Assembly: GCA_019748215.1 (NCBI GenBank)
Contig: JAIEPV010000214.1
Coordinates: 1 to 33,581, forward strand
Length of the DNA: 33,581 nt
From: Hyphomicrobium sp.
GTDB lineage: Bacteria; Pseudomonadota; Alphaproteobacteria; Rhizobiales; Hyphomicrobiaceae
Direction of reading: 5' to 3'
The translations under genes were made by a program, and so were the position numbers. The notes under the pieces are model-generated. The model had not been told where the DNA came from, ran no database searches, and worked only from the letters and a program-made list of their open reading frames with translations. Positions 14,584-22,210 of the stretch are shown here, in pieces. Within the stretch, counting starts at the first letter, position 1, and each line of letters begins with the position of its first letter.

Positions 14584-15462
14584 ATGTCGAGCCCCCAGTC
14601 GGTCACCATGTCGAGCCCAAAGCCGCACGCCGATCTGCAAGCCGTTATCGAGGCCGCTTGGGAGGTCCGCGACGGAATTTCGCTGACAACCAAGGGCACC
14701 GTGCGCGATGCCGTCGAGACCGCGCTGACGCTGCTGGATCGCGGCGAGGCCCGTGTCGCTGAAAAGCGTGACGGCACCTGGGTAGTCAATCAATGGCTGA
14801 AGAAAGCCGTGCTTTTGTCGTTTCGTTTGAACGATATGGAGACCATTTCAGGCGGTCCGGCGGGGAGTTGCTATTGGGATAAGGTGGCGCCGAAGTTCGC
14901 CGGATGGACCGAAGCTGATTTCCGCAAGGGCGGGTTCCGCGTGCTGCCAGGCGCCATCGTGCGCCGCTCGGCCTATATCGCACCGGGCGCTGTTTTGTTG
15001 CCGTCGTTCGTCAACCTCGGCGCCTACGTCGACAGCGGCACGATGGTCGACACGTGGGCGACCGTTGGAAGCTGCGCCCAAATCGGCAAAAATTGTCATA
15101 TCTCGGGTGGGGCTGGCATCGGCGGAGTGTTGGAACCGCTGCAGGCCGGGCCGGTGATCATCGAAGACAATTGCTTCATCGGGGCGCGGGCGGAAGTGGC
15201 GGAAGGCGTCCAAGTCGGCGAGGGGTCGGTGCTGTCGATGGGTGTTTATCTCGGCGCCTCGACAACGATCATCGACCGGGCCACGGGTGAAAAGATGTTT
15301 GGCCGAGTGCCGCCCTATTCCGTCGTCGTGTCGGGCGCCATGCCGGGCAAGCCGCTCCCAAATGGCGAAATGGGTCCAAGCCTGTATTGCGCGGTGATCG
15401 TCAAACGGGTTGATGAGAAGACCCGCAGCAAGACCAGTATCAATGAGCTGCTGAGGGACTAA
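14584..15462 (+). CDS. dapD: Tetrahydrodipicolinate N-succinyltransferase
   Basis: Transfers succinyl from succinyl-CoA to tetrahydrodipicolinate, committing it to the succinylase route of diaminopimelate synthesis. The protein of 292 residues has an N-terminal helical domain ([15 protein letters not shown]) and a left-handed beta-helix of hexapeptide repeats ([58 protein letters not shown]), the classical DapD signature. Two start codons sit in a direct duplication of ATGTCGAGCCC at 14584 and 14608; the first was chosen because GGAG lies at 14567-14570. It heads a run with the two-TM protein and dapE. Confidence 0.97.
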   Translation: MSSPQSVTMSSPKPHADLQAVIEAAWEVRDGISLTTKGTVRDAVETALTLLDRGEARVAEKRDGTWVVNQWLKKAVLLSFRLNDMETISGGPAGSCYWDKVAPKFAGWTEADFRKGGFRVLPGAIVRRSAYIAPGAVLLPSFVNLGAYVDSGTMVDTWATVGSCAQIGKNCHISGGAGIGGVLEPLQAGPVIIEDNCFIGARAEVAEGVQVGEGSVLSMGVYLGASTTIIDRATGEKMFGRVPPYSVVVSGAMPGKPLPNGEMGPSLYCAVIVKRVDEKTRSKTSINELLRD

Positions 15463-15492
15463 AGGTCAGGCGTCCCGGACCGAGGCGGAAAG

Positions 15493-16233
15493 ATGTACCG
15501 CACGCTGAATGCCGAGAGAATTGTCGCGACGCTGGTCACGCTGCAGCGCCGCGTCGGCGACCGGTTTCCGCGCTCGGGCCTGACCGGCGTGTGCGGTGAC
15601 GTTGTAGAACTCGCGAAGCAGACGACGGGGCGCATCGCCGAAGTCGGGCGGCCGCATTGGGCGCTGCGGTTCGGCGTGATCGCGACGGTCGTGCTGGGCG
15701 TCACCGGCTTAGCGCTGGTCATTGGCCGCGCCGTCGAACTGAAGGGCACCGACGAACTGAGCGACGTGATGCAGGGCCTCGACTCGGCAGTGAATTTGAC
15801 GGTGATCCTGGGTGGCGCCGCGTTTTTTCTATCGACCATCGAAACCCGCTGGAAGCGCAACAAGGCATTGACAGCTTTGCACGAATTGCGCTCGATCGTG
15901 CATGTTATCGACATGCACCAACTGACCAAGGACCCCAGTATGCTGGGGGGAGCGCGGACGTCGAGTTCGCCCGACCACGATCTGACGCCGTTCGAGTTGA
16001 TGCGCTACCTCGACTATTGCTCGGAGTTGCTGTCGCTGACCGCCAAGCTGGCCGCATTGTATGCCGAGAAACTCAGCGATCCGGTGGTGGTCGATACGGT
16101 TGGGGATATCGAACGCCTGACCAGCGGTCTTTCGAGTAAGATCTGGCAAAAGATCACCATCGTGCAAAGCCTGGAGGGCCGCGAACTGCCGCCGGCCATT
16201 CCGCCACCCGTGTTCAAACCGAGCCCCGTATGA
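15493..16233 (+). CDS. Two-TM membrane protein of unknown function in the dap operon
   Basis: A 246-residue protein I cannot assign to a named family. Two hydrophobic segments (about 57-80 and 98-116) would form an inner-membrane hairpin. After the second comes a highly regular region ETRWKRNKALTALHELRSIV and HVIDMHQLTKDPS, then PFELMRYLDYCSELLSLTAK and helices ending in a Pro-rich tail. The HELRSIVHVIDMHQLTKDP segment looks strongly constrained and might be the functional core. It lies 30 nt after dapD, and its stop overlaps the dapE start by 4 nt (ATGA at 16230-16233), so it is translationally coupled to dapE. The start ATG 15493 is preceded by GAGGCGGAAAG. Confidence 0.8.
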   Translation: MYRTLNAERIVATLVTLQRRVGDRFPRSGLTGVCGDVVELAKQTTGRIAEVGRPHWALRFGVIATVVLGVTGLALVIGRAVELKGTDELSDVMQGLDSAVNLTVILGGAAFFLSTIETRWKRNKALTALHELRSIVHVIDMHQLTKDPSMLGGARTSSSPDHDLTPFELMRYLDYCSELLSLTAKLAALYAEKLSDPVVVDTVGDIERLTSGLSSKIWQKITIVQSLEGRELPPAIPPPVFKPSPV

Positions 16234-17402
16234 CCTTTGCGCCCACCGACCCCGTTGCCTTGACGCAGGCCTTGATCCGCTGCGAGAGCGTGACGCCGCA
16301 TGAGGCCGGCGCGCTGACGCTGCTGCAGAATATTCTTGAGCCGGTCGGTTTCACCTGCCACCGGATGGTGTTTTCTGAGCCGGGCACACCTGACGTCGAC
16401 AATCTCTATGCGCGGCTTGGCACGGGGCGGCCGCATTTGTGCTTCGCCGGCCATACCGACGTCGTGCCGGTGGGAGATGAAAGCCGCTGGACCGTGCCGC
16501 CGTTCTCGGGCGAGGTGCGCGATGGCAAGTTGTACGGCCGAGGCGCGGTCGATATGAAAGGATGCGTGGCGGCGTTCGCTGCGGCTGCCTTGCGCCACAT
16601 CACGAAGCACAATGGCTTGCCGCGCGGCTCGCTGTCGTTTTTGATTACCGGTGACGAAGAAGGGCCCTCGATCAACGGCACCATTAAAGTGCTGCACTGG
16701 TTGAAGGCGCGAGATGAAGTTCTCGATGCCTGCCTCGTCGGCGAACCATCAAACCCGAAGGCGTTGGGCGACGAAATCCGCATCGGCCGGCGTGGGTCGC
16801 TGAATGCTGATTTGACCGTGCACGGCAAGCAAGGGCATTCGGCCTATCCGCAACTGGCCGACAATCCAGTCCCTAAACTCGCTCGGCTGATCGACCGGCT
16901 GTCGACCGCGACGATCGACGCTGGCACGGCGAACTTTCAACCGTCTAACTTGCAGGTGACGTTGATCTCGGTGCCGAATACGGCGTCCAACATCATTCCG
17001 GGCAAGGCGCGGGCGACGCTGAACGTGCGCTATAACGATGGCTGGACGCGGCCGAACATCGAAGCCTGGGTGCGCGAGACGGCTGCAAAGGCCGCAGATG
17101 AACTCGATGCCGCCTTCGAACTCGAATTCTCCGGTACTGGCGATGTGTTTTTAACCAAGCCCGGCCCACTGGTGGCAACGCTGCGCGATGCCGTGAAAAC
17201 CGTGACTGGCCGCACGCCGGCGTTGACCACGGGTGGTGGAACATCAGACGCGCGCTTCATCAAGGATCATTGTCCTGTCGTTGAATTCGGTTTGGTCAAC
17301 GCCACGATCCATCAGGTCGACGAGCACACAAGCATCGCCGATCTTGAAGCCTTGACCGAGATCTATGGCCGCTTCATCGCCAATTATTTTTCAGGCTCAT
17401 AG
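16230..17402 (+). CDS. dapE: Succinyl-diaminopimelate desuccinylase
   Basis: Zinc-dependent M20 hydrolase that releases succinate from N-succinyl-LL-diaminopimelate, giving LL-diaminopimelate for lysine and murein. The 390-residue protein shows the dinuclear zinc site: His75 in AGHTDVVP, Asp108 in GAVDMKG, the catalytic Glu143/Glu144 in GDEEG, GEPSNP, and the late His in NATIHQVDEHT. The dimerisation lid around RGSLNADLTVHGKQGHSAYP and SNIIPGKARATLNVRYND is present. TTGGGTSDARF distinguishes DapE from ArgE. It is coupled to the preceding membrane-protein gene by a 4-nt overlap and ends 48 nt before a strong terminator. Confidence 0.97.
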   Translation: MTFAPTDPVALTQALIRCESVTPHEAGALTLLQNILEPVGFTCHRMVFSEPGTPDVDNLYARLGTGRPHLCFAGHTDVVPVGDESRWTVPPFSGEVRDGKLYGRGAVDMKGCVAAFAAAALRHITKHNGLPRGSLSFLITGDEEGPSINGTIKVLHWLKARDEVLDACLVGEPSNPKALGDEIRIGRRGSLNADLTVHGKQGHSAYPQLADNPVPKLARLIDRLSTATIDAGTANFQPSNLQVTLISVPNTASNIIPGKARATLNVRYNDGWTRPNIEAWVRETAAKAADELDAAFELEFSGTGDVFLTKPGPLVATLRDAVKTVTGRTPALTTGGGTSDARFIKDHCPVVEFGLVNATIHQVDEHTSIADLEALTEIYGRFIANYFSGS

Positions 17403-17450
17403 CGATCAACGGCCGCCGATCGGAACAATGGCCGGCCGATGCGGACCACA

Positions 17451-17482
17451 AAAAAAGGTCGCCGTTGCGGGCGACCTTTTTT
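17451..17482. terminator. Bidirectional intrinsic terminator between dapE and HU
   Basis: AAAAAAGGTCGCC (17451-17463), a 6-nt loop, and GGCGACCTTTTTT (17470-17482) are perfect complements: a GC stem flanked by A and T runs on both sides, so it can end transcription of dapE on the plus strand and the HU gene on the minus strand. Confidence 0.9.
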
Positions 17483-17510
17483 CTGATCGATGAATAGCGG
17501 CGAGGCCGGT

Positions 17511-17849
17511 TTACACCGACTCTTTCAATTCCTTGGCGGCGCGGAAGGCGATCTTCTTCGATGCCTTGATCTTGATGGCTTCGCCCGTGGCGGGATTGCG
17601 GCCCATACGTGCCGGACGCTTGCGAACCTGCAGCACGCCGAGACCGCCGATGCGGATGCGCGCGCCCTTCTTCAGATGCTTCGAGATCGTCGCAACGAGA
17701 TCTTCCAGCAGAGCGATCGACTGCTTCTTGGGAATTTCGTGAGCCTCTGCCAGCGCGGCAGCGATGTGCTTCAACGTGACGGTTTCAATCTTTGCGGCGG
17801 GCGCTTTCGCGGGTGCCTTGGCCGGTGCTTTTACTGCGGCTTTTGCCAT
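17511..17849 (-). CDS. HU-family DNA-binding protein with Ala/Lys/Pro N-terminal tail
   Basis: Nucleoid protein of 112 residues. Residues 23-112 form the HU/IHF fold: helical body (IAAALAEAHEIPKKQSIALL), then the DNA-binding arm signature GRNPATGEAIKI, ending in FRAAKELKE. The first 20 residues (MAKAAVKAPAKAPAKAPAAK) form a basic low-complexity extension absent from E. coli HU, reminiscent of histone H1-like tails, and may add extra DNA contacts. The ATG at 17849 is preceded by GAGGG 9 nt upstream. It has its own upstream AT-rich region and the terminator shared with dapE, so it looks monocistronic. Confidence 0.93.
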   Translation of the reverse strand: MAKAAVKAPAKAPAKAPAAKIETVTLKHIAAALAEAHEIPKKQSIALLEDLVATISKHLKKGARIRIGGLGVLQVRKRPARMGRNPATGEAIKIKASKKIAFRAAKELKESV

Positions 17850-17965
17850 GTGTCGTGTCCCTCTTGAGAATCGAATGGTGCGCCGGACATTACAGCGCGC
17901 GCCGCAGAAAACCGCTATTTTGTGGGATTTTCTACAGCCAACTGCAAAAAATCAGCGTTTTGTGG

Positions 17966-17993
17966 CCGAAAAACAAGACTTTTTGGGTGTCTT
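17966..17993 (-). terminator. Weak possible terminator after the SDR gene
   Basis: Read on the minus strand, AAGAC (17989-17993) and GTCTT (17975-17979) form a short AT-rich stem followed by G and five T. It lies 83 nt past the SDR stop within the AT-rich HU upstream region. The stem is weak. Confidence 0.3.
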
Positions 17994-18075
17994 ATAAATT
18001 TCGCCGCGCAATAGAGCGTCAAATGCGCCCGTTTTGCGCGGCAACTTTGTTAAAAACGCGGGTCTCGCGGATCTG

Positions 18076-18861
18076 TTAGAACGTCAAACCACTGCCGCCG
18101 CCGGCTTCGATAACTTGGCCCGTCACCCAGCGCGATCGCGGGCCGGCAAGGAAGGCCACCACGTCTGCCACGTCATCGGCTTTGCCGACACGCTGTAACG
18201 CCTGCTTCGAAAGTGCCCAGGCTTTGGTATTGGGGTCGGCGGCAAAGGCGTTCATATCGGTGTCGATGTTGCCCGGCGCGACAACGTTGACGGTGATGCC
18301 GCGAGGACCAAGCTCGACGGCGAGCGCCTTCGATAGGTTATCGATCGATGCCTTTAAGGCTGAATAAGCCGGCAGCGCGGTGACGGGAATGCGCGCGAGA
18401 ATGGACGACGTCGAGATGATTCGGCCGCCATCGTTGAGGCGCTTTAGGGCTTCCTGCGTCACCATATAGAGAGACCGAAAATTAACGGCGTAGATCTGGT
18501 CCAAGACGTCTTCGGTCGTGTCCGCAAAGCTGACAAACGGCGCGATGCCGGCGTTATTGACGAGAATGTCGAACTTGGTGGAGCCCGTGAGGCTTTGCAG
18601 GTTTTGATCGAGCTCGGCGAATAATGCCTGCGCCGCTGCTTTTTTTGAAAGATCAGCTCCGACCGCGAAGGCCTTGCCGCCTTTGCCGGTGATGATGGCG
18701 ACGACCTCATCGGCCGCCTCGCGATTGGAGCCGTAATGGACCGCGACAGTTGCTCCGTCGGCGGCGAGGACTTCGGCAATGGCGCGGCCGATACCGCGGC
18801 TGCCGCCGGTGACGAGCGCGACTTTTCCGGCAAGCGGTTGGTCGGTGGGTTGATCTGACAT
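18076..18861 (-). CDS. SDR-family oxidoreductase
   Basis: Classical short-chain dehydrogenase/reductase of 261 residues, probably NADP(H)-dependent. The Rossmann glycine motif is TGGSRGIG (18-25), NNAG is at 102-105, the catalytic Ser is at 152/153, and YSALK supplies Tyr166 and Lys170. GRIISTSSILARIP and VVAPGNIDTDMN are conventional. The substrate cannot be read from sequence; FabG-like annotation would be unsafe because the neighbour is a regulator, not fatty-acid genes. The ATG 18861 has AAGGA 7 nt upstream, which decides the start over an earlier in-frame codon at 18930. It is divergent from an ArsR-type regulator with an operator between, so it is probably the repressed target. Confidence 0.9.
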   Translation of the reverse strand: MSDQPTDQPLAGKVALVTGGSRGIGRAIAEVLAADGATVAVHYGSNREAADEVVAIITGKGGKAFAVGADLSKKAAAQALFAELDQNLQSLTGSTKFDILVNNAGIAPFVSFADTTEDVLDQIYAVNFRSLYMVTQEALKRLNDGGRIISTSSILARIPVTALPAYSALKASIDNLSKALAVELGPRGITVNVVAPGNIDTDMNAFAADPNTKAWALSKQALQRVGKADDVADVVAFLAGPRSRWVTGQVIEAGGGSGLTF

Positions 18862-18957
18862 GGGATGATCCTTGGTCGAGTTGATCTTGAAAGTCTCGGC
18901 GGCGCTGGAAGCTGACCGATGGTCGAGCACGTCGATGACTTAGGTGTGGCACGTCAG

Positions 18958-18982
18958 TAGTTCAATAAAACCGAACTATTGA
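18958..18982. promoter_or_regulatory. Two interleaved palindromes, likely ArsR-type operator
   Basis: TAGTTC (18958-18963) with GAACTA (18973-18978), and TCAATA (18962-18967) with TATTGA (18977-18982), are two perfect 6-bp inverted repeats, each with a 9-nt spacer, overlapping in the SDR/regulator intergenic gap. An AT-rich dyad here is what ArsR/SmtB repressors bind. Confidence 0.55.
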
Positions 18983-19013
18983 TTTATCACGATCGCGTGC
19001 GTATGTGGTAAGA

Positions 19014-19343
19014 ATGCAGAGGCCATTCGTTCACCCAGCCGTCGATGATGTGTCGCTCGAGAGCGTGCTTTACGCGCTCGCCGATCCGGTGCGGCTGGAG
19101 ATCATCAAGCGGATCGCCGGCGGCACGTGCGCGATGAATTGCTCGACCGCCGCTCCCGCCGATTTGCCGAAGTCGACGCAGTCGCACCATTTTCAAGTGT
19201 TGCGCGAGGCCGGTCTGATCCGCTCCGAGCGGCGCGGGACGGAAGTCGTCAGCGTGTTGCGCTGCACGGAGCTTGAGAAGCGCTTTCCCGGCGTGATCGG
19301 CTCGATCCTCAAAGCCAGCGACAAGGCAAAAAAGAAGATTTGA
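19014..19343 (+). CDS. ArsR/SmtB-family winged-helix regulator
   Basis: Regulator of 109 residues with LADPVRLEIIKRIAGG, a Cys-rich turn CAMNCSTAAPADLPKS and recognition helix STQSHHFQVLREAGLIRSER, the core of ArsR-type repressors. It lacks the classical metal box ELCVCDL in the alpha-3 helix, although two Cys (TCAMNCS) sit in that region, so it may sense redox state, a metal or an electrophile. ATG 19014 was chosen; GTG 19005 would add three residues. It diverges from the SDR gene, which it probably controls, and a perfect dyad lies between them. Confidence 0.88.
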   Translation: MQRPFVHPAVDDVSLESVLYALADPVRLEIIKRIAGGTCAMNCSTAAPADLPKSTQSHHFQVLREAGLIRSERRGTEVVSVLRCTELEKRFPGVIGSILKASDKAKKKI

Positions 19344-19463
19344 CGCCGATGCTTACGTATCGTGCGAATTAACCGCATCCTCGAAGAGCGGACCGAGCAC
19401 GCTTTCGGCGGGGACAGCCCGAAATGCGCAGGGGCTCTCGGTACCCGCGTTACGACGCGGTTT

Positions 19464-19514
19464 GCGCTGGATCCCCGGCCGTCACTCGCGCTGCTCATTC
19501 GGCCGAGGATTACG
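19464..19514. repeat. Degenerate half copy of the 11422-11583 element
   Basis: GCGCTGGATCCCCGGCC (19464-19480) and TCGGCCGAGGATTACG (19499-19514) match the inner arm and right end of the element at 11531-11583 in the same order and orientation, with substitutions. The region to the left is only faintly similar (GGCTCTCGG), so it looks truncated or decayed. The 217-nt gap 19344-19560 shows nothing else. Confidence 0.5.
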
Positions 19515-19560
19515 GGGCGCGCGCTTCGCGACCGGCCTCGCAAGTGCGTTTGCAAGACGC

Positions 19561-20709
19561 TTACTTGAAGTGCTTCGACAGCTTCAGGCCCTGGCCTTGA
19601 TAGTTCGATTTGAGATCGCGGCCGTAGATCAAATCGGGCTTTTCGGTCATGCGTTCGTAGATCAAGCGGCCGATGATCTGGCCGTGTTCCAAAATAAACG
19701 GCACCTTATGTGAGCGCACTTCAAGCACCACGCGCGAGCCGCTGCCTCCAGTGGCATCGTGGCCGAAGCCTGGATCCATGAACCCGGCGTAGTGCACGCG
19801 GAATTCGCCGACCAACGGATTGAACGGTACCATCTCGGCGGCATAAGTCGGCGGCACGTGGACCGCTTCTTTCGACGCCAGGATATAAAACTGATCAGGA
19901 TCGAGGATCAGCCGGTTTTTGCCGCGCGCGTAAATCGGGTCCCAGTAGTCCTCGACGGGGCAGCTTGCAGTCTTGTCGACATCGACGACGCCGGTGTGGC
20001 GCCGGGCGCGGTAGCCGATCAAGCCATTCTTGTCGCCGATCAGATCGACCGACAGTGCAATGCCGCCGGCGATATCCGCCGTATCGCCCGAGACGAGCCG
20101 CTCGCGCCGATGCAGATCTTTGAGTTGCGTATCGGAGCTTGCGGCGGCACCGACGCGAAACCGGATTTGCGACAGCCGCGATCCCTTACGCACGACGATC
20201 GGAAACGTTTGTGGGCAGATCTCGGCATAGAGCGGCCCGGTATAGCCGGCCGGCACCTGATCGAATGCGGCAACGCCATCAGCGATCACGCGCGTGAACA
20301 CGTCCAGGCGGCCGGTTGAACTCTTTGGGTTGGCGGAGGCTTCGATTTCTGGCGGCAGCGCCAAGCTTTCAAGGAGCGGCACGATATAGACGCAGCCGGT
20401 TTCGAGCACGGCGCCCTGGCTGAGACTGATGGCGTGAAGCGCCAGATCGTCGAGCTTGGTTTGCACGCGCGTGCCCGGTTGCGGCAGAAAACTTGCGCGC
20501 ACACGGTAGGCAACCGCACCCAGCCGCAAATCGAGGCTCGCTGGCTGCAACTGCGTCTCGGCGGCGGGCTCGGCGAGGATCAAGCTACCGCGCTCGATCA
20601 ACCGGGCAATCGCCTGCGATGGCAGAATGCCGGCTGTGGCCGTGTCGCTCTCACCTAGGCGGTGATCCCCACGCACGTCCGCGCCAGCTTTTGCGCCGCT
20701 TTTGGCCAT
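19561..20709 (-). CDS. dcd: dCTP deaminase, long two-domain form
   Basis: Deaminates dCTP to dUTP for thymidylate synthesis. At 382 residues it is about twice the E. coli Dcd length, being the alphaproteobacterial 2'-deoxycytidine 5'-triphosphate deaminase type with two Dcd-like halves. Half one has LQPASLDLRLG, NPKSSTGRLDVFTRV and YTGPLYAEICPQTFPI; half two has HYAGFMDPGFGHDATGGSGS and RVVLEVRSHKVPFILEHGQI. The E residue of the second LEV motif aligns with the catalytic Glu of Dcd, whereas the first half may be structural. It diverges from the metZ leader. The 20710-20951 gap carries the metZ promoter and SAM-II riboswitch. Confidence 0.9.
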   Translation of the reverse strand: MAKSGAKAGADVRGDHRLGESDTATAGILPSQAIARLIERGSLILAEPAAETQLQPASLDLRLGAVAYRVRASFLPQPGTRVQTKLDDLALHAISLSQGAVLETGCVYIVPLLESLALPPEIEASANPKSSTGRLDVFTRVIADGVAAFDQVPAGYTGPLYAEICPQTFPIVVRKGSRLSQIRFRVGAAASSDTQLKDLHRRERLVSGDTADIAGGIALSVDLIGDKNGLIGYRARRHTGVVDVDKTASCPVEDYWDPIYARGKNRLILDPDQFYILASKEAVHVPPTYAAEMVPFNPLVGEFRVHYAGFMDPGFGHDATGGSGSRVVLEVRSHKVPFILEHGQIIGRLIYERMTEKPDLIYGRDLKSNYQGQGLKLSKHFK

Positions 20710-20751
20710 TTGATCCTCGCTTCTTGTCTGCCGCTCTAGCCGATGCCACCC

Positions 20752-20780
20752 TTGACGCCAAGAGTTGTGACCGGTAATCC
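20752..20780 (+). promoter_or_regulatory. Probable metZ promoter
   Basis: TTGACG (20752-20757), a 17-nt spacer, and TAATCC (20775-20780). Transcription would begin near 20787, a few bases before the SAM-II aptamer at 20793, which is the expected arrangement. Confidence 0.5.
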
Positions 20781-20792
20781 CCGGAGCATCGT

Positions 20793-20850
20793 TCGTGGTC
20801 CTTTGGCCGGCCGGCTTGCAGCCACGTTAAACAAGTCGCTAAAGAGGCCG
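20793..20850 (+). ncRNA. SAM-II riboswitch
   Basis: This S-adenosylmethionine-sensing aptamer matches the SAM-II class used by alphaproteobacteria upstream of metA/metZ. Helix P1 pairs CGTGG (20794-20798) with CCACG (20822-20826). The conserved GGCTTGCAGCCACG and AACAAGTCGCTAAAG blocks are present. The loop GGCC (20805-20808) can form the pseudoknot with GGCC in the 3' tail (20846-20849). It lies 102 nt before the metZ ATG and is followed by a terminator-like hairpin. Confidence 0.9.
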
Positions 20851-20893
20851 AGTGCGCCCTTGGTTTTCCGCGCCCGGCTTGCCGTATCGGTGT

Positions 20894-20927
20894 CCTCTCG
20901 GCACATGACGGAGAGGCGGGTTTTTTT
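20894..20927 (+). terminator. Intrinsic terminator in the metZ leader, riboswitch expression platform
   Basis: CCTCTC (20894-20899) pairs with GAGAGG (20911-20916), then CGGG and seven T (20921-20927). It ends 24 nt before the metZ start. The 5' arm can instead pair with AGAGG (20843-20847), or overlapping CTCGGC with GCCGAG (20847-20852), both inside or next to the aptamer tail. This suggests SAM-controlled attenuation. Confidence 0.6.
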
Positions 20928-20951
20928 ATTGGCGCGAAAGGCGTTGGCGCA

Positions 20952-22193
20952 ATGACGACGACGAATAAGCCGGCAAACAAGACGGCGGCGGCAGACAAAT
21001 TCCCCAACCACAGCCCCGACTGGCGACCGGAAACGACGCTGGTGCACGGTGGCACGCTGCGCTCACACTACGGCGAGACGTCCGAAGCGATGTTTCTGAC
21101 GCAAGGCTTTGTCTACGACAGCGCTGAACAGGCCGAAGCGCGCTTCAAGCAGGAAGACCCGGGCTACCAGTATTCGCGCTTTGGCAATCCGACCGTGTCG
21201 ATGTTCGAAGATCGCCTGCGCCTGCTCGAAGGCGCCGAAGATTGCCGCGCCACCGCCACCGGAATGGCGGCCGTCACAGCGGCGATGCTGTCGTATTTAA
21301 AGACCGGCGATCACGTGGTCGCGGGGCGCGCGCTGTTTGGATCGTGCCGCTATATCGTTGAGACGCTATGTCCTCGTTTCGGCATCGGCTGCACGCTGAT
21401 CGACGGCGCTGACCTCGATCAGTGGAAAGCCGCGATCCAGCCGAACACCAAGATGTTTTTCTTCGAAACGCCGTCGAACCCCAACCTCGAACTGGTCGAC
21501 ATCAAAGCCGTGTGCGCGATCGCAAAGGCCAATGGCATTTTGTCGGTGGTCGACAACGTTTTCGCGACGCCGATGCTCCAGCGCCCGCTCGCGCTCGGCG
21601 CCGACATCGTCGTCTATTCGACGACCAAGCACATCGATGGCCAGGGTCGCTGCCTTGGCGGCGCGGTGCTGGCATCGCGTGCGTTCATCACCAAGTATGT
21701 GCAGGACTGGGTGCGCCAGACCGGCCCGTCGCTGAGCCCTTTCAATGCCTGGGTGATGCTCAAGGGTCTTGAAACGCTGCCGATCCGCGTCAAGGCGCAG
21801 TGCGCGACGGCGGCAAGCATGGCCGATCATATCGCCGGCTTCGACATCGTCACGCGGATCCTCTATCCTGGTCGCACCGACCATCCGCAGGCGGCGCTGG
21901 CTGCGGCGCAAATGCCCGGCGGCGGACAGATGATCGCCTTTGAAGTCGATGGTGGCAAAGCGGCGGCGTTTCGCATGCTGAACGCGCTGCGGCTGATTCG
22001 CATCTCCAACAACCTCGGCGATGCCAAGAGCCTTGTCACCCATCCGGCGACAACTACGCATTTCAAGCTGAATGCAGCGCAGCGCGGTGAACTTGGCATA
22101 AGTGATGGCATGATCCGCCTGTCGATCGGCCTTGAAGCGGCCGATGATTTGGCCGACGATCTGACCGTCGCACTGACAGCCGCCCGCAATTGA
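20952..22193 (+). CDS. metZ: O-succinylhomoserine sulfhydrylase
   Basis: PLP enzyme of the Cys/Met metabolism family that joins sulfide with O-succinylhomoserine to form homocysteine, in 413 residues. The cofactor lysine is Lys226 in STTKHIDGQGRCLGG. YQYSRFGNPTVSMFEDRLR, ETPSNPNLELVDIKA, and NNLGDAKSLVTHPATTTHF are the family signatures. The KHIDGQGRCLGG form is characteristic of the MetZ subgroup rather than cystathionine synthase. It is preceded by the SAM-II riboswitch and a terminator, and followed by apaG and argE on the same strand. Confidence 0.96.
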   Translation: MTTTNKPANKTAAADKFPNHSPDWRPETTLVHGGTLRSHYGETSEAMFLTQGFVYDSAEQAEARFKQEDPGYQYSRFGNPTVSMFEDRLRLLEGAEDCRATATGMAAVTAAMLSYLKTGDHVVAGRALFGSCRYIVETLCPRFGIGCTLIDGADLDQWKAAIQPNTKMFFFETPSNPNLELVDIKAVCAIAKANGILSVVDNVFATPMLQRPLALGADIVVYSTTKHIDGQGRCLGGAVLASRAFITKYVQDWVRQTGPSLSPFNAWVMLKGLETLPIRVKAQCATAASMADHIAGFDIVTRILYPGRTDHPQAALAAAQMPGGGQMIAFEVDGGKAAAFRMLNALRLIRISNNLGDAKSLVTHPATTTHFKLNAAQRGELGISDGMIRLSIGLEAADDLADDLTVALTAARN

Positions 22194-22210
22194 CCGAGAT
22201 TAAAACGACG

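Noticed and set aside
14376-14789. N-terminal extension of the small Lys/Ala-rich protein
   Set aside because: The extension overlaps dapD on the other strand and lacks the repeat pattern; ATG 14375 has a ribosome site.
20743-20955. Possible leader peptide through the metZ riboswitch
   Set aside because: It reads straight through a highly structured aptamer and terminator; composition reflects the RNA, and no Met-run is seen.
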